Below the pieces are notes generated by a model. The model saw only the letters and a program-made list of their open reading frames with translations, was not told the origin of the DNA and ran no database searches. The position numbers were made by a program, and so were the translations under genes. Below, one piece after another: positions 45,370 to 55,964 of a stretch of 64,000 nt of DNA (position 1 is the stretch's first letter; every line of letters begins with the position of its first letter). The stretch is taken from contig NC_133666.1 of the NCBI RefSeq assembly GCF_037893015.1, positions 622,275,156 through 622,339,155 on the forward strand, given 5' to 3'. This stretch comes from Macrotis lagotis. Lineage: Eukaryota > Chordata > Mammalia > Peramelemorphia > Peramelidae.

Positions 45370-45490
45370 GTCTGATATAAGTCCTGTTGTACCAGAGGGA
45401 CAGTAAGATTCTTGAAGGTTGGAATTGTTTTGAGTTTTGTATTTGTATCCCTAGCTCCTAGCAAAGTTCCTGACACACAAAGGGACTTTA
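45370..45490 (+). mobile_element. L2-like LINE 3' tail, sense
   Basis: TTCTTGAAGGTTGGAATTG and TTGTATCCCTAGCTCCTAGC, the terminal tail. An antisense copy begins directly after it. Confidence 0.4.
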
Positions 45491-45494
45491 TAGT

Positions 45495-45960
45495 AAGTCA
45501 AGTCAAGTCAGCAATCATTTATTAAGTCACTACCATGTTTCAGATAGCATAGCTAGATGATGCAGTGGGTAGAGCATTGAACTTGGAATAGAGTATTCCA
45601 AACTTGGGGGAGAGCCTACGCAAGGCAACGATGAGAGATGGAGAGTCATGTTCGTGAAGTGGAAGTAGGCTGGTGTTACTGGATCAGAGTGAATAAGAGT
45701 AAAGTATAAGAAGTTTTGAAAAAATAATAAAGGAGCCTGGTTATGATCCTTCAGTCCTAAGCAGATGAATTTGTAGTTGATCCTGGAAGTAAAGGCAATG
45801 TGGTGATATAGTCAGGTTTATGCTTTTTAAAAAAATTACCTTGGCAGCCAAATTGGAGGGCTAGAGTTGCTGGAAAGAAGGAAGGAAGTAGAACCAGGCA
45901 TAGTAATTTTGTGGCTAAATTGGAACCAGGGTAGAGTGAAGGGTCTTAAGTATCAAAGGT
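45495..45960 (-). mobile_element. L2-like LINE 3' end, antisense, with SINE scrap
   Basis: GCAATCATTTATTAAGTCAC at left, a short sense SINE head (GCTAGATGATGCAGTGGGTAG) inside, then GGTGTTACTGGATCAGAGTG and GATCCTTCAGTCCTAAGC. Non-coding. Confidence 0.45.
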
Positions 45961-45984
45961 GGAATGTGACTTTAAAAAAAATTA

Positions 45985-46127
45985 TTTTTTAAATTTGGCA
46001 GTGGGGTTAAGTGACTTACCCATGGTCACACAGCGAGGTAATTATTAAGTGTCTGAGGTCAAATTTGAACTCAGGTCCTCCTGAATCCAAGGCCAGTGCT
46101 CTATGTACTGTGCTACCTAGCTGCCCC
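45985..46127 (-). mobile_element. Marsupial SINE
   Basis: TGGCAGTGGGGTTAAGTGAC to TGCTACCTAGCTGCCCC. Confidence 0.85.
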
Positions 46128-46129
46128 TG

Positions 46130-47325
46130 GAACCTGACTTTCAACCAAACCTGGATCATATGGAATATACATCTAGGAGATATCTCTGGATTGGTAGAGA
46201 TAATGCCGAATGTGATATAACCTTCGAAAGGATGCTGCAGACCTCCCCAGAGATTTTGGAGACTTTCTCTTAGAGGAGATCTTGCCTCTCTTTTGGTTGA
46301 GCTCAGATTTCATCTTGCTCCCACCCCTTTTTTCTGATAGGTTGATTACTTTCTCCAAAATCTCCATTAAAAAGGAAAAGTGCTCAGGCCATTCACTTAT
46401 TCATTTTTCTCTGGGATCTGCTTCTTAATCTCTGTAATTTTTCTACCACCCCTCAACATAAATATCTTCTCACCTTCTTCAGCTTTTAAAACTTCCCTTT
46501 TATGTGTTAACTACATCCATTATAATGTAAGCTCCTTGAGGGAAAGTGCTATCTTTTTGTTTGTATTTCTATTCCCAGAATTTAGCTCAGTGCCTGGCTC
46601 TTATTCGGACTTAATGATTTGACTTACAAAAGAGTTCATTCCCTTGTATGTTCTGATATATTCTAAACTGTGTAATGTTTCCAATTTCTCTTTGTTGTTT
46701 GTTTGGATAATTGAGTTTCCTTGTAATTTTCTATACATGATCTTTTGTGTAATCAACTTTTGATAGGGAGAAGATAAATGGAAAATATACATTAAGGGCT
46801 ACTGACTAAGGACTTCTTTCCTTTCTTGCATCCTGAATCAAAGTTGCACCCTAGAACTGAGATATTTAGGTGGATAGAGAACTATAATTCTGGTCTAATT
46901 TCCCCTTTCAGAGCCTGCAGTAAAGAGTACCAGCCTTGTTGCACTCTTTGAGGCCTGTGTTATTCTTCTTCCCCACTAAGCTAATTTTCTAGCAATGGTA
47001 AAAAAAAACTAAGTTCAAATGAATTGAAGTGCTGAGTCATTGTAGTTAAAGTTGACAAGGAGTGAGGAGTCCACCCATATACAAAACTCTCTCAGAAAAG
47101 GCAGCCCTAGGAGTCTTCATAATTGGCAGAGTGAGCTAGGCTTTGCAGGAGAGGGCAACATGCTCAGTCAATAGTCCTTAATGATAAAATTTGCTAATTA
47201 TGCTCCTTTGATCCTTGGGATGTTTGTAAGTGATTTTTAGGTTCCCCTTTGCAATCTTACTTCCTGCTTTGCTACTTTATACTGAGTGCTTATAAATTTG
47301 TTCAGACTATACTTACATAGAAAGG
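46130..47325. other. Unassigned, with one L2-like tail
   Basis: 46515-46615 looks like an L2-like 3' tail (ATGTAAGCTCCTTGAGGG). The rest is not identified. No Ig V exon partner for the 48.8-kb signal-like exon was found here. Confidence 0.35.
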
Positions 47326-47329
47326 GGAG

Positions 47330-48540
47330 AGCATATATCAGAACCAGAACAAGAACCAATTTTAATATAACATCTTAAACTTAACAGGTCCAAAACAGAA
47401 TGCATGATCTTTGCTCCCAAACCCTCTCCTCTTCCTATTTTCTCTATCTGTGGACTGTACCACCATCTTTCCAGTCACCAAAGTTCACAATTTAGGTGTC
47501 ATCCTTGACCCTCACATCCTCCATAATCAAACAATTTCTATTGATTCTACTTTCTCTTGTCCATACCCCCTTCTATCCTCTGACACTTTCCCTGTTGGTT
47601 CTCATGACCTCATGCTTGGATTATTCCAACCTTCTGCTGGATGGTCTCCTTACTCCAAATCTCAACTCTCTCCAATCCATCTTCCACTCATCTATCAAAT
47701 TGAGCTTTGTAAATGCAGGAATCAGCTAATTCATTAAACTCCAATAGGGGCAGCTAGCTGGCCCAGTGGATAGAGGCCTTGGATTCAGGAGGACAGGAGT
47801 TTGAATCTGACCTCAGATACTTGCCACTTACTAGCTGTGTGACCTTGGGCAAGTCACTTAATCCTGATTGCCTCACATACAGGACCATTACCAGTTGTCC
47901 TGATTCATAGCTAGCCCCTGGAGGGGAAAGTGAGTTCGGTGACTTAGCACAGCATCCCCTCATTGAAATCTAACTCATATGCTTGTCATGGCATCACCTC
48001 CCTGATGTTGTGGTCTTCTTCAAAAATGGACAAACATTATTATAAACTCCAGTAGTTTCCTATTTCTTCCAGGATCAAATTAAAAAATGCTCTGATTTTT
48101 AAAGTCCTCCACAACCCGGCCTACCTTCATCCATTCCAGTACTCTTACACCTTATACTCCTATCATCCCTATTTACTCTATTTTCCAATGATGCTCCCTT
48201 GATGTTTCTTAATCTTAACACACCACTTCCCAATTCTAGATATTTTACTGTCTGCCTCATGCCTGGAATGTTCTCTCTCCCTATTTGTTTTTCTGGCTTC
48301 CCTCAAGACTTAGCTAAAGTCCTACCTTCTGCTCCCCTTAATCTTAATGCCTTTCCTTTGAGACTCCCCAAATTTATCCTGTATATATCCTGTTTGTCCA
48401 TAGTTGTTTGTATGCTGTCTTCCCCACTAGCCTAGGAGATCCTTGAGAACAGGGACTGCTTTTTGTTTTTCTTTCTATCCCCAGTACTTAGTACAGGGTT
48501 TGGTAAATAGTAGGAACTTAATAAAAAATGACTAATTGCC
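47330..48540 (+). mobile_element. L2-like LINE 3' third, split by a CORE-SINE
   Basis: The left part (47330-47745) is ORF end and 3'UTR (CACCAAAGTTCACAATTTAGGTGTC, CATGCTTGGATTATTCC). The SINE is at 47748-48030. The right part (48035-48540) runs from CAAATTAAAAAATGCTCTG through CATGCCTGGAATGTTCTCTC to GTAGGAACTTAATAAAAAATGA. This is the most complete L2-like tail here. Confidence 0.65.
47748..48030 (+). mobile_element. CORE-SINE (MAR1-like), near full length
   Basis: GGGGCAGCTAGCTGGCCCAG head, GGGCAAGTCACTTAATCC, TGTCCTGATTCATAGC, ATGCTTGTCATGGCATCACC and a tail GTCTTCTTCAAAAATGGAC. Inserted in an L2-like LINE. Confidence 0.82.
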
Positions 48541-48772
48541 TTGTTGGAAGCCAGGAAGAAATTAAGGACCCAGAAAAGAGAGAAGGGGAAATGAGGAGAA
48601 ATCTAGGAAAGAGATGAAAGAAAGAGAAAAAGAATCTAGGAGAGAGAAATCTAGAAAGAGATGGGTCACTGGGAGGTAGAAGTAAAAAAAAAAATCCATA
48701 GGCTTATTCTTCAGCTTTTTGGATGTACCCATGACTTCCTGAGAGCTAGAAGAAAAAATAAAATATTCATAC

Positions 48773-48862
48773 CCAAGGCCAATATAGGCTTTGGGAAGAG
48801 GTAGAAGAAGGGACTTAGGAAAAAGAAGAGACAGGAACCTATGGGACTGATGATCTCCAAAT
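48773..48862 (-). pseudogene. Possible relic of a second Ig-gene signal-peptide exon
   Basis: This stretch and the DNA just left of it resemble the signal exon region of the Ig gene at 40.2-40.35 kb. Shared features are AAATATTC-TACC at the donor side, a TAGGCTT-TTCTTCAG block about 70 bp away, and purine-rich DNA beyond. It has an acceptor-like CCCTCTCAG and donor-like TTGG|GTATGA. The phase-1 frame reads ISPIGSCLFFFLSPFFYLFP, hydrophobic like a signal peptide, but has no ATG. No Ig V exon is visible where one is expected. A chance match of purine/pyrimidine-rich DNA remains possible. Confidence 0.3.
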
Positions 48863-48869
48863 CTGAGAG

Positions 48870-49875
48870 GGTAACATGAACAGGAGAAGGGAATATCAAT
48901 AATTGTGATGGGGAGACAGAGACACAGATGTGTCAGGGACACAGATGATCTGGGTTTGGGACATGGATGGGGGTGTCAATGATTGTGACAAGGACAAGCC
49001 AGGGTGGTGAGTGTGGTGTCAAGGACAGTGGAAAGAATAAAGGTTATGTTAGAGAATACTCTTTTTCATGTGAAACAGAAAGAAACATACTTGACTCCCT
49101 CTGCATGACAGTTTGTTTTATTAGGGACTTATTGCTATCACCTTTGTGCACTTGTGTTTCCTCTAAAGGGAAGGAGAGTGGGTGGAGGAGTTCCCAGAGA
49201 TAAGAGAGGAAGCAGTAAGGTTGCTTGGTTTTGAAGAAGCCCCAGAATATTCAAAGAGGAATTCAACTGCTCATATACTAATACCTACATAATTTTGAAA
49301 TATTATTTTTTCTCTTTTGAAACTGAATTTGATTAACTGTTAAAACCCAGGAGATAATTTTTGGTCCTAGGGACCCCAAACACAATGCTCTTTCCCTTCA
49401 ACCTCAGGTCTTGGTCCACTTCTTTTGACCCACTTGGTTTCTCATATTTCCTAGAGAGTGCTCCCCTCACTCCCTTCTCCACATTGTCCAAGGGCTATAC
49501 TTTCCTGTAGTTACAAAGAGAAGATGAATTTGCAGTAATAGCCTAGATAAATCAATAGATTAACTTGATAGTTGACATGCAAGATGTCTGTCACCACCAC
49601 CCCCATGTCCAAGAATCTTAGCCTCCCCCATCCTTTTAGTCTCCTTAGTACCCTTAACTTCTTTAATCCCATCAGTGTTTTGGGTGGTTAGATTTCCCAG
49701 TCCCTAGCCCTCTAGCAATGACTTAAGAATAAACACCTTCTATAAGAACTGGGCATACAAAGACACAAGTTTTGAAATAATCCCTGTCCTCAAGTATATA
49801 TACCTATGAAGGCATATACAAAATAGTGGTTTCTGAGCAAAGTTCAGAATCATACCTAGAAAACCAGCTAGGAAA
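48870..49875. other. Unassigned, no gene seen
   Basis: Purine-biased at first, then mixed. No repeats or exons recognised. Confidence 0.3.
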
Positions 49876-49879
49876 GACC

Positions 49880-50250
49880 TTGCTCTGTCAGGGTTAGGGT
49901 CTCAAGAAAAGAACAGAGAGACACATGGAAAAAGAAAGTCAGAGGTGGATGTGAAGGGGGATCGAATGGAAACCTGGTTTATTTGTTGACTCAGCAGTCT
50001 GCGCACTGGCCATTCTCACTTTGTGGGACAGTCCCTGTGAGTGCTAATGATGGCAGTTCAGTGTGGACCTGGGGAGGAGGACTGCTGCCACAGTTATCGG
50101 GTGTCTGTTTTCTTACATCTTTCTGCCTAGGGACTGGGCCCACCTGATAAATTCAAATTCAGGGAGCGGAGGCAGGGATCTGATGCAGAGCCCAGAAATA
50201 AGGTAGCTCTTGATAGGGAACCAATCTCTTCTGAGGTCAGTGTTACTTCA
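49880..50250 (-). mobile_element. Possible solo LTR (fossil), minus orientation
   Basis: On the minus strand an AATAAACC signal near 49980 is followed by a pyrimidine-rich stretch ending close to CCCTGACA (49885), and is preceded by a CpG-containing region. This resembles the R-U5 part of an LTR. I could not fix both ends or find a target-site duplication. Alternative: the last exon and poly(A) signal of an unrecognised gene. Confidence 0.35.
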
Positions 50251-50479
50251 ATAAATACCCAATATTTTCTTATGTCCAAACTCTTCTTCCTCAGTCTAAC
50301 CCCAGCCTACTTCTCTGACTTTTTAAAATCATAAAATATCAAATCCAGCAGTGAGCTTTGAGTCATTTAGGTTCAATCCTATTTATCCTATTATTTTACC
50401 AGGAGGGGAACTATGATCCATTGAGGGCAAGATAATCATTCAAAAGTCAAAAGTTGAGTAGGGGATTAGAATCCTGAGG

Positions 50480-50640
50480 CATTTTGGTCTTCCTGAGGAC
50501 CAAGCTAATCTTCAGACACTTGTTGGTGACCCTAGGCAAGTCCCTTAATGTCTGTTTGCCTCAGTTTCCTTATGTGTAAAAGGTAGATAATGATAGCACC
50601 TCTCTCCAGGTTGTGAGGATTAAATGAGATAATATTAGTA
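50480..50640 (+). mobile_element. MIR relic
   Basis: AGGCAAGTCCCTTAATGTC, GCCTCAGTTTCCTTATG, TTGTGAGGATTAAATGAGA. Confidence 0.6.
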
Positions 50641-50644
50641 ATAT

Positions 50645-50885
50645 GGGTAGCTATACGGTGCAATGGATAGAGCACCAGGCCTGGAATTGGAAAGACCTGA
50701 GTTCAAATTTGGTCTCAGACACTTACTAGCGGTGTGACTTTTGGCAAATCACTTCACCCTGATGTCTCAGCTTTTTCATCTGTAAAATGAGCTGGAGAAA
50801 GAAATGGCAAACTACCTCATTATCTTTGCCAAGAAAAGCTCAAATAGGAGCACAAAGAGTTGTACATGACTGAAATGACTGATGA
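50645..50885 (+). mobile_element. CORE-SINE, sense
   Basis: GGTAGCTATACGGTGCAATGG head, GTAAAATGAGCTGGAGAAAG, TTATCTTTGCCAAGAAAAGC, GTACATGACTGAAATG. Confidence 0.8.
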
Positions 50886-50999
50886 ATAGAATATTTATAC
50901 AACATTAGATTTGGAATCAAGAAGACCCAAGTTCAAATTCAATGTCTGCTGGAAATATCTCATTTGTATTTACATATTTATATGTTTATAGCTAGGTAA

Positions 51000-51130
51000 C
51001 TGTTTGCATGTTATCTCTCTTAGGAGACTACTGGGGTAACTTGAGGGCAGGGACTGTTTTTTTTTTTCTTTATTTCCCTAGTGCTTCTCACTGTAGTGAA
51101 TATCAAATGCTTAATAAATGCTTTTTGATG
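51000..51130 (+). mobile_element. L2-like LINE 3' tail
   Basis: GTTTGCATGTTATCTCTCTTAGG, TGAGGGCAGGGACTG and ATGCTTAATAAATGC. Confidence 0.5.
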
Positions 51131-51134
51131 ATTC

Positions 51135-51330
51135 AGATTTTACCTCTGATACCTAGGCGTGTGAGTCTTGGCAGATTCTGTAACCTTGATCAGCCTCAGT
51201 TTCTTCTTCTGAAAAATGGAAATAATATCAGTAGTACTATCTTCACAGGGTTTTCTTAAGGTTCACATAAGATGATGTATAAAAAGTGTTCTGCAAAAGG
51301 TAAAGCACCAAAGAAAGAAAAAAGGTAAAT
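51135..51330 (+). mobile_element. MIR relic
   Basis: CAGCCTCAGTTTCTTCTTCTG, GTTTTCTTAAGGTTCACATAAG. Confidence 0.5.
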
Positions 51331-51644
51331 CACTATTTATATTAATGTCAGCTATTGTGGAACTGGAATCTTAGTCCCCTTACCTGTCAGACTGGAGACT
51401 AGTGGGGTCCTTTGGGTGGTAAGTGGTACTTCTCTGCCCAAGGATCCCTTTACAGACTAGAGGACATGGTTGAGCTTCAATCACAGTCTTTTATACTTTT
51501 ACAGATGCAAAACAATTGTTTGTTGATTATGTTTCATGAATGTCCATCAGATAGCTGATACTTTGGCTCCCTAGCTCCTTACTACAATGCAAAAGTTTCT
51601 GTCTGCATTTTAAAAACCCAGAGTTTATAAAAAAAAATACTATT

Positions 51645-51786
51645 ATTTTTTATTTAAGGCAATGGGGTTAAGTGACTTGCCCAAGGTTACAGAGCTAGGC
51701 AATTATTAAGTGTCTGAGGTCACATTTGAACTCAGGTCTTCCTGACTCCAGGGCTGGTGCTCTATTCACTGTACCACCTAGCTGCC
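51645..51786 (-). mobile_element. Marsupial SINE
   Basis: AAGGCAATGGGGTTAAGTGAC to CACCTAGCTGCC. Confidence 0.85.
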
Positions 51787-51989
51787 AAGCATAAAAACAA
51801 TTATAAAAACTCATGAGAAGGGGTTGTCACCTGAATTCTGCCATACTCAGTCCTAATGTCTCACCTAGAATTATAGAGGGCAACTTCAGAAATGAGAACT
51901 AAGAATGATCTCAGGTTGTTGGCAACAAAATGCCATTAGGTGTCACTCTCATCACATTTAATTGTCAGCTATGCACTTTATTATTTAGG

Positions 51990-52165
51990 TCATAAAGTTA
52001 GAGGTGATTCTTAGGAAACCTAGAGACATCCAGTCCCACATCCTCATTTTACAAAGGAGGAAACTGAAGCTGAGAGAAGTTGAGAGACACGATTAAGATT
52101 TTTGGTTTTGCAGCTCCAAACTTTTGATCCCAATCTCATATTCTTTCTGTAGCACTGGTTCTCAC
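51990..52165 (-). mobile_element. MIR-like relic
   Basis: CCTCATTTTACAAAGGAGGAAACTGAAGC, GAGAGAAGTTGAGAG. Confidence 0.5.
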
Positions 52166-52334
52166 CGCCCCCCCCCCCAAAGTTAGTTCTTTTATCATCC
52201 AATTTCATCAATTTCTATTGGCCTCAGAGACTCTTTGGGACTCAGCCTCAGGAAGTCTTAGAGCCTATCTTTTAAGGCCAGATCAGTTCCAGGAAAACCT
52301 GTAGTTGCTTCTTGGGGTTACAAATTGATGAATG

Positions 52335-52560
52335 ATAATGTATTTATTAGGCATTTATAATATTCCAGGCACTTAGCTAATCACTGAGATACAAATAAAA
52401 GTGATCAAGACAGTCCCTGCTCTCAAGAAGCATGCATTCCAAAGGTGAACAAAAATATGGAATTATGGAGGATCTGGTGGGAGGGGAATGAAGAAGAGTG
52501 GAGGTGCCATGCTTTGGTAGTGGACAGAAAATGAATTTTATGAGTTCAGTACTTTCCACA
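52335..52560 (-). mobile_element. L2-like LINE 3'-end fragment
   Basis: GTATTTATTAGGCATTTATAA, CCAGGCACTTAGCTAATCAC and CCTGCTCTCAAGAAGC, the antisense tail. Confidence 0.5.
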
Positions 52561-52789
52561 CTAAGACCCCTCCTTTATCCTATAGAATGAGGAGAGCAGA
52601 AGGGATTTTCTCATTTTAATTCAAATGGAAACTAAGCAGCCTTGACCTTTAATTCTGCTGTGTGAATATTCTGGAATACTTCTGTGACTTTAACAGAAAC
52701 CAAAACAAACAAAGAAACCAAAAACTCAAACTCAGACCTAAGTTCATTATCCATATAGGCCAGGATACATTTTTCCACTCCTCTCTAGA

Positions 52790-53040
52790 ATAATTTTTTG
52801 AATGATATTTTATTTTATTTTTCCAATTTCATTTTATGAAAAATTTTCAACATTTATCCACTTGCAGATTTATAAGTTACACAATTTTCTTCTACCTTCC
52901 CTTTCCAACTTCCTGAGCAGCAGACAGTCTAATGAATGTTGTACATGTACATTTGTATTCAACGTTTTTACATATTAATCATTTTGTAAACGTGGAATAA
53001 GGACAAAGAGAAAAAAAAGAAAACCATCAGATAGGAAGGA
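52790..53040 (-). mobile_element. L1 LINE 3'UTR fragment
   Basis: Antisense 3'-terminal sequence: T-rich start, then TTTTCAACATTTATCCACTT, CTTCTACCTTCCCTTTCC and TGTACATGTACATTTGTATTC. Non-coding. Confidence 0.5.
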
Positions 53041-53065
53041 AAAACATTTTAAAAAGTGAATACAG

Positions 53066-53215
53066 GGGCGGCTAGGTGGCGTAGTGGATAAAGCACCGGG
53101 CCTGGAGTCAGGAGTACCTGGGTTCAAATCTGATCTCAGACACTTAGTATTTACGTAGCTGTGTGGCCTTGGGCAAGCCACTTAACCCCATTTGCCTTGC
53201 AAAAACCTAAAAAAA
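53066..53215 (+). mobile_element. Marsupial SINE
   Basis: GGGGCGGCTAGGTGGCGTAG to TTGCCTTGCAAAAACC with an A tail. Head CpGs are retained, so it is among the youngest copies. Target duplication GTGAATA/TGAATATA at 53057 and 53218. Confidence 0.92.
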
Positions 53216-53354
53216 AATGAATATAGTGTTCATTCAGATTCTGTGCTTTTTTTTTTTTCCACTCTGGATGTGGATGTTGTCCATAACAGATCTCCCAGGG
53301 TTGTCTTAGCTCTCTGAACTGCTGAGTGGAGTTGCATACATCATAGCTGATCAA

Positions 53355-53685
53355 CAATGAGGGCAGCAAATGGCACAGTGGATAGAGCACTGACCTTGGA
53401 GTCAGGAGGATGGGAGTTCAAATGCAGCCTCAGACACTTGACCCTTACTTACCTTAGTGACCTTAGGCAAGCCACTTAACTCTGATTGCTGCTTCACATC
53501 CAGGGCCATCTGCAGCCATCTTGATTCATATTTGGCCATTGGACCCAAGGTGGCTCTGGAAGAAAAAGTAAGGCTGGTGACTTAGCACAGCACCCCTCAC
53601 TTAAATCCAGTCCATGTGCTTGTCATGACATCACCTCCTTGATGACATGGTCTTTTTCAAGAATGAAGGATAAATACCATCAATT
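53355..53685 (+). mobile_element. CORE-SINE (MAR1-like), near full length
   Basis: GAGGGCAGCAAATGGCACAG head, CATCTTGATTCATATTTGG, GTGCTTGTCATGACATC, tail GAATGAAGGATAAATACC. Confidence 0.82.
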
Positions 53686-53689
53686 CACA

Positions 53690-54450
53690 ATGTTGTTAAA
53701 GTACACAATGTTCTCTTGGTTCTACTCCCTTTGTTCAGCATCAGCTTGTGTAATTTTTTCCATTCTTCTCTAGAGTTCAATTATTCATGGTTTTGTATAG
53801 AACAATAGTACTCCACAGCATTCATATACCACAACTCGCTCAATTATTCCTCAGTTGATGGACATCCCCTCAATTCTTTGCCACTACAAAAAGAGCTGCT
53901 ATGAATATTTTTAAACATGTGGGACTTTTGCTTTTTAATGATTTCTTCTGGATATAGGTCTAGAATTGGAGGTGCTGTGTCAAAGGGTAAGATCTTTTTT
54001 ATTGCTCTTTGGGCATAGTTCCATATTACTCTCCAAAAATGGTTGGATTAGTTCACAACTCCACCAACATTGTATTAATGTCCCCATCCTCCCACAACCT
54101 CTCCAACATTGTTTTTCCTTTTTGTCATCTTAACCAATCTGATAGGTGTGAGGAGGTACCTCATGGTTGTTTTAATTTGCATTTTACTAATCAATAATGA
54201 TTAGTAGCATTTTTCCATATGATTATATATATATATATAGCTTTAATTATTCCATTTAAAAACTGCCTGTTCATATCCTTTGACAATTTATCAATTGGGG
54301 CATGACTTGTAATCTTATAAATTTAATTCAATTCTCTATATATTTTAGAAATTAGACCTCTCTCAGAACCTTTAGCTGTGAAAATTGTTTCCTAGCTTTC
54401 TGTTTTCCTTCTAATTAATAGTTCCTCTCCATAATTACTGACCAGTAATT
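53690..54450 (-). mobile_element. L1 LINE ORF2 3' part
   Basis: The antisense reading contains the end of ORF2: GAATTGAGGGGATGTCCATC, AATGCTGTGGAGTACTATTG, GTTGGTGGAGTTGTGAACTA and CACACCTATCAGATTGG blocks in the expected order. A SINE abuts its left edge. Broken. Confidence 0.75.
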
Positions 54451-54659
54451 GTATCTTCCAGTTTACTGACCAGAAGAATAATTACCAAGAGCACTGGAGA
54501 GGTTATCAATGAGGCTAAGAATCTCAGGACTTAAAACTGGAAGGAATCTTAGAGCTCATCCAATGTTGAAGTTCTTAAGTTGGGATCTGTGTATTTAAAA
54601 AAATTAATAACTGTATTTCAGAATAAGAGTATTCTAGTATAATCTTATGTATTTTATGT

Positions 54660-54835
54660 ATTGCAACCAACCCTGGAGTCAGGAGGACCTGAGTTCAAAT
54701 CCGACCTTATATATTTCAAAATGGGTTTCAGACTACCCAAGGGGTCTAAGACCCCTTATTGTACAGATGAGGAAACTGAGGTCCAGTATGTCCTGAATTT
54801 CAAGGAATTGCTGAAGATCATACAAATAATCAATC
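54660..54835. mobile_element. SINE and MIR scraps
   Basis: CCTGGAGTCAGGAGGACCTG (sense SINE), then TACAGATGAGGAAACTGAGG (antisense MIR). Confidence 0.5.
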
Positions 54836-54849
54836 AAAAAGCATTAATT

Positions 54850-54974
54850 AAGAGAAAGGAAGGGGAGGAAATAGGGAAAGAGAGACAGAGAGGGAGAGAG
54901 ACTGAAAGAGTGAAAAGAGAAGTGAGAAAGGGGAAAGGAAGGAGAGAAAGGAGAAAGAAGGAGGGAGGGAGGGG

Positions 54975-55012
<38 letters not shown>

Positions 55013-55013
55013 A
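54850..55013. repeat. Purine-rich (GA) tract
   Basis: GAGAGA, GGGAGG and AAAGGA motifs ending in an uninterrupted (GA)n. Confidence 0.93.
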
Positions 55014-55144
55014 TTTACTTCAAAAAACAAAAAAACAACCAACAAAACTTATATGCATAAAATTCTATTTCCTTCTAAAGAAATAGTTATATAGTCCATA
55101 GTATCTCTGGGAAGAGGTTATTGAAGGTGAGGTTACACTCATAT

Positions 55145-55490
55145 TCAACTCATCATAGGAGGATTGTCAGTTGTGCCAGTTAATTTAAGCAGGTGCCATG
55201 GCTTGAAGTCCTCTTTTATTCTTCCTGAGTAGGACAGTATTGTCAGTTGACATGAACCACAAGCCACATCCATCCAAATTACTGCTTCTCTGCCCACTTT
55301 CATTTCTAAGTTGTGGTCTGACAGCTCCTGATGTGCCTCCATTGCCAGAGTCCCATTCACTTTGGTGAATATCATCAAAATAGAAGAGAACTTTGAAACC
55401 CTCCCAAAAATCTTCCTTCAGCTGCCAAACAGTTGAATGTCTCAGGTATGATACCTTTAGAAGTTTCAGGAGGTACTCATTCTTCCCCAA
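55145..55490 (-). other. Unrecognised protein-like segment in two overlapping frames
   Basis: Minus-strand translation gives a plausible peptide that changes frame near 55380: YLRHSTVWQLKEDFWEGFKV then LFYFDD in one frame, and KVNGTLAMEAHQELSDHNLE, AVIWMDVACGSCQ, FKPWHLLKLTG in the next, ending at a stop at 55145. Amino-acid use is more protein-like than in nearby DNA. I do not recognise the family. It could be a fragment of a retrocopied gene or a chance pair of open frames. No splice sites or poly(A) were found. Confidence 0.25.
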
Positions 55491-55619
55491 TTATTAATGG
55501 AAAATATGCAAAGGGAGAGTAGTTGCTTGCCCAGATATAGGGCTTCCACAGTGTCTTCTGGAAATGCTAGATTCTTATAGACAGTACAGAAGCTTCCTCC
55601 TTTGTGAATCTGGATTCAG

Positions 55620-55775
55620 AGAACTTTGTTTTAAATCCCTTTCTTCAACATGTGTAGCTTTGAGCAAATCACTTTTTCTACTCTGGGTTTACTTTCCTTA
55701 TGTTAAATGAGGGTGTTGAACTGAACTTTGAGATCCCTTTTGACTAAGTCTACAATCATAGAATTGTAATTTTCC
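55620..55775 (+). mobile_element. MIR-like relic
   Basis: TTTGAGCAAATCACTTTTTC, TTAAATGAGGGTGTTGAACTG. Confidence 0.4.
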
Positions 55776-55834
55776 TTGAAAAGGCTTGTGACTGTTGTCT
55801 AAGGTCTGAGAGCTTTTTAGAGAACACATAGACT

Positions 55835-55962
55835 TTTTTTTTGGCAAGGCAATGGGGTTAAATGACTTGCCCAAGGTCACACAGCTAGGAAATTATTTGA
55901 ACTCAGGTCCTCCTGATTCCAGGGTTGGTACTCTATCCACTTTACCACCTAGCTGTCCCACA
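55835..55962 (-). mobile_element. Marsupial SINE, internally deleted
   Basis: TTGGCAAGGCAATGGGGTTA to CACCTAGCTGTCCC. The GTGTCTGAGG box is missing. Confidence 0.82.
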
Positions 55963-55964
55963 CA

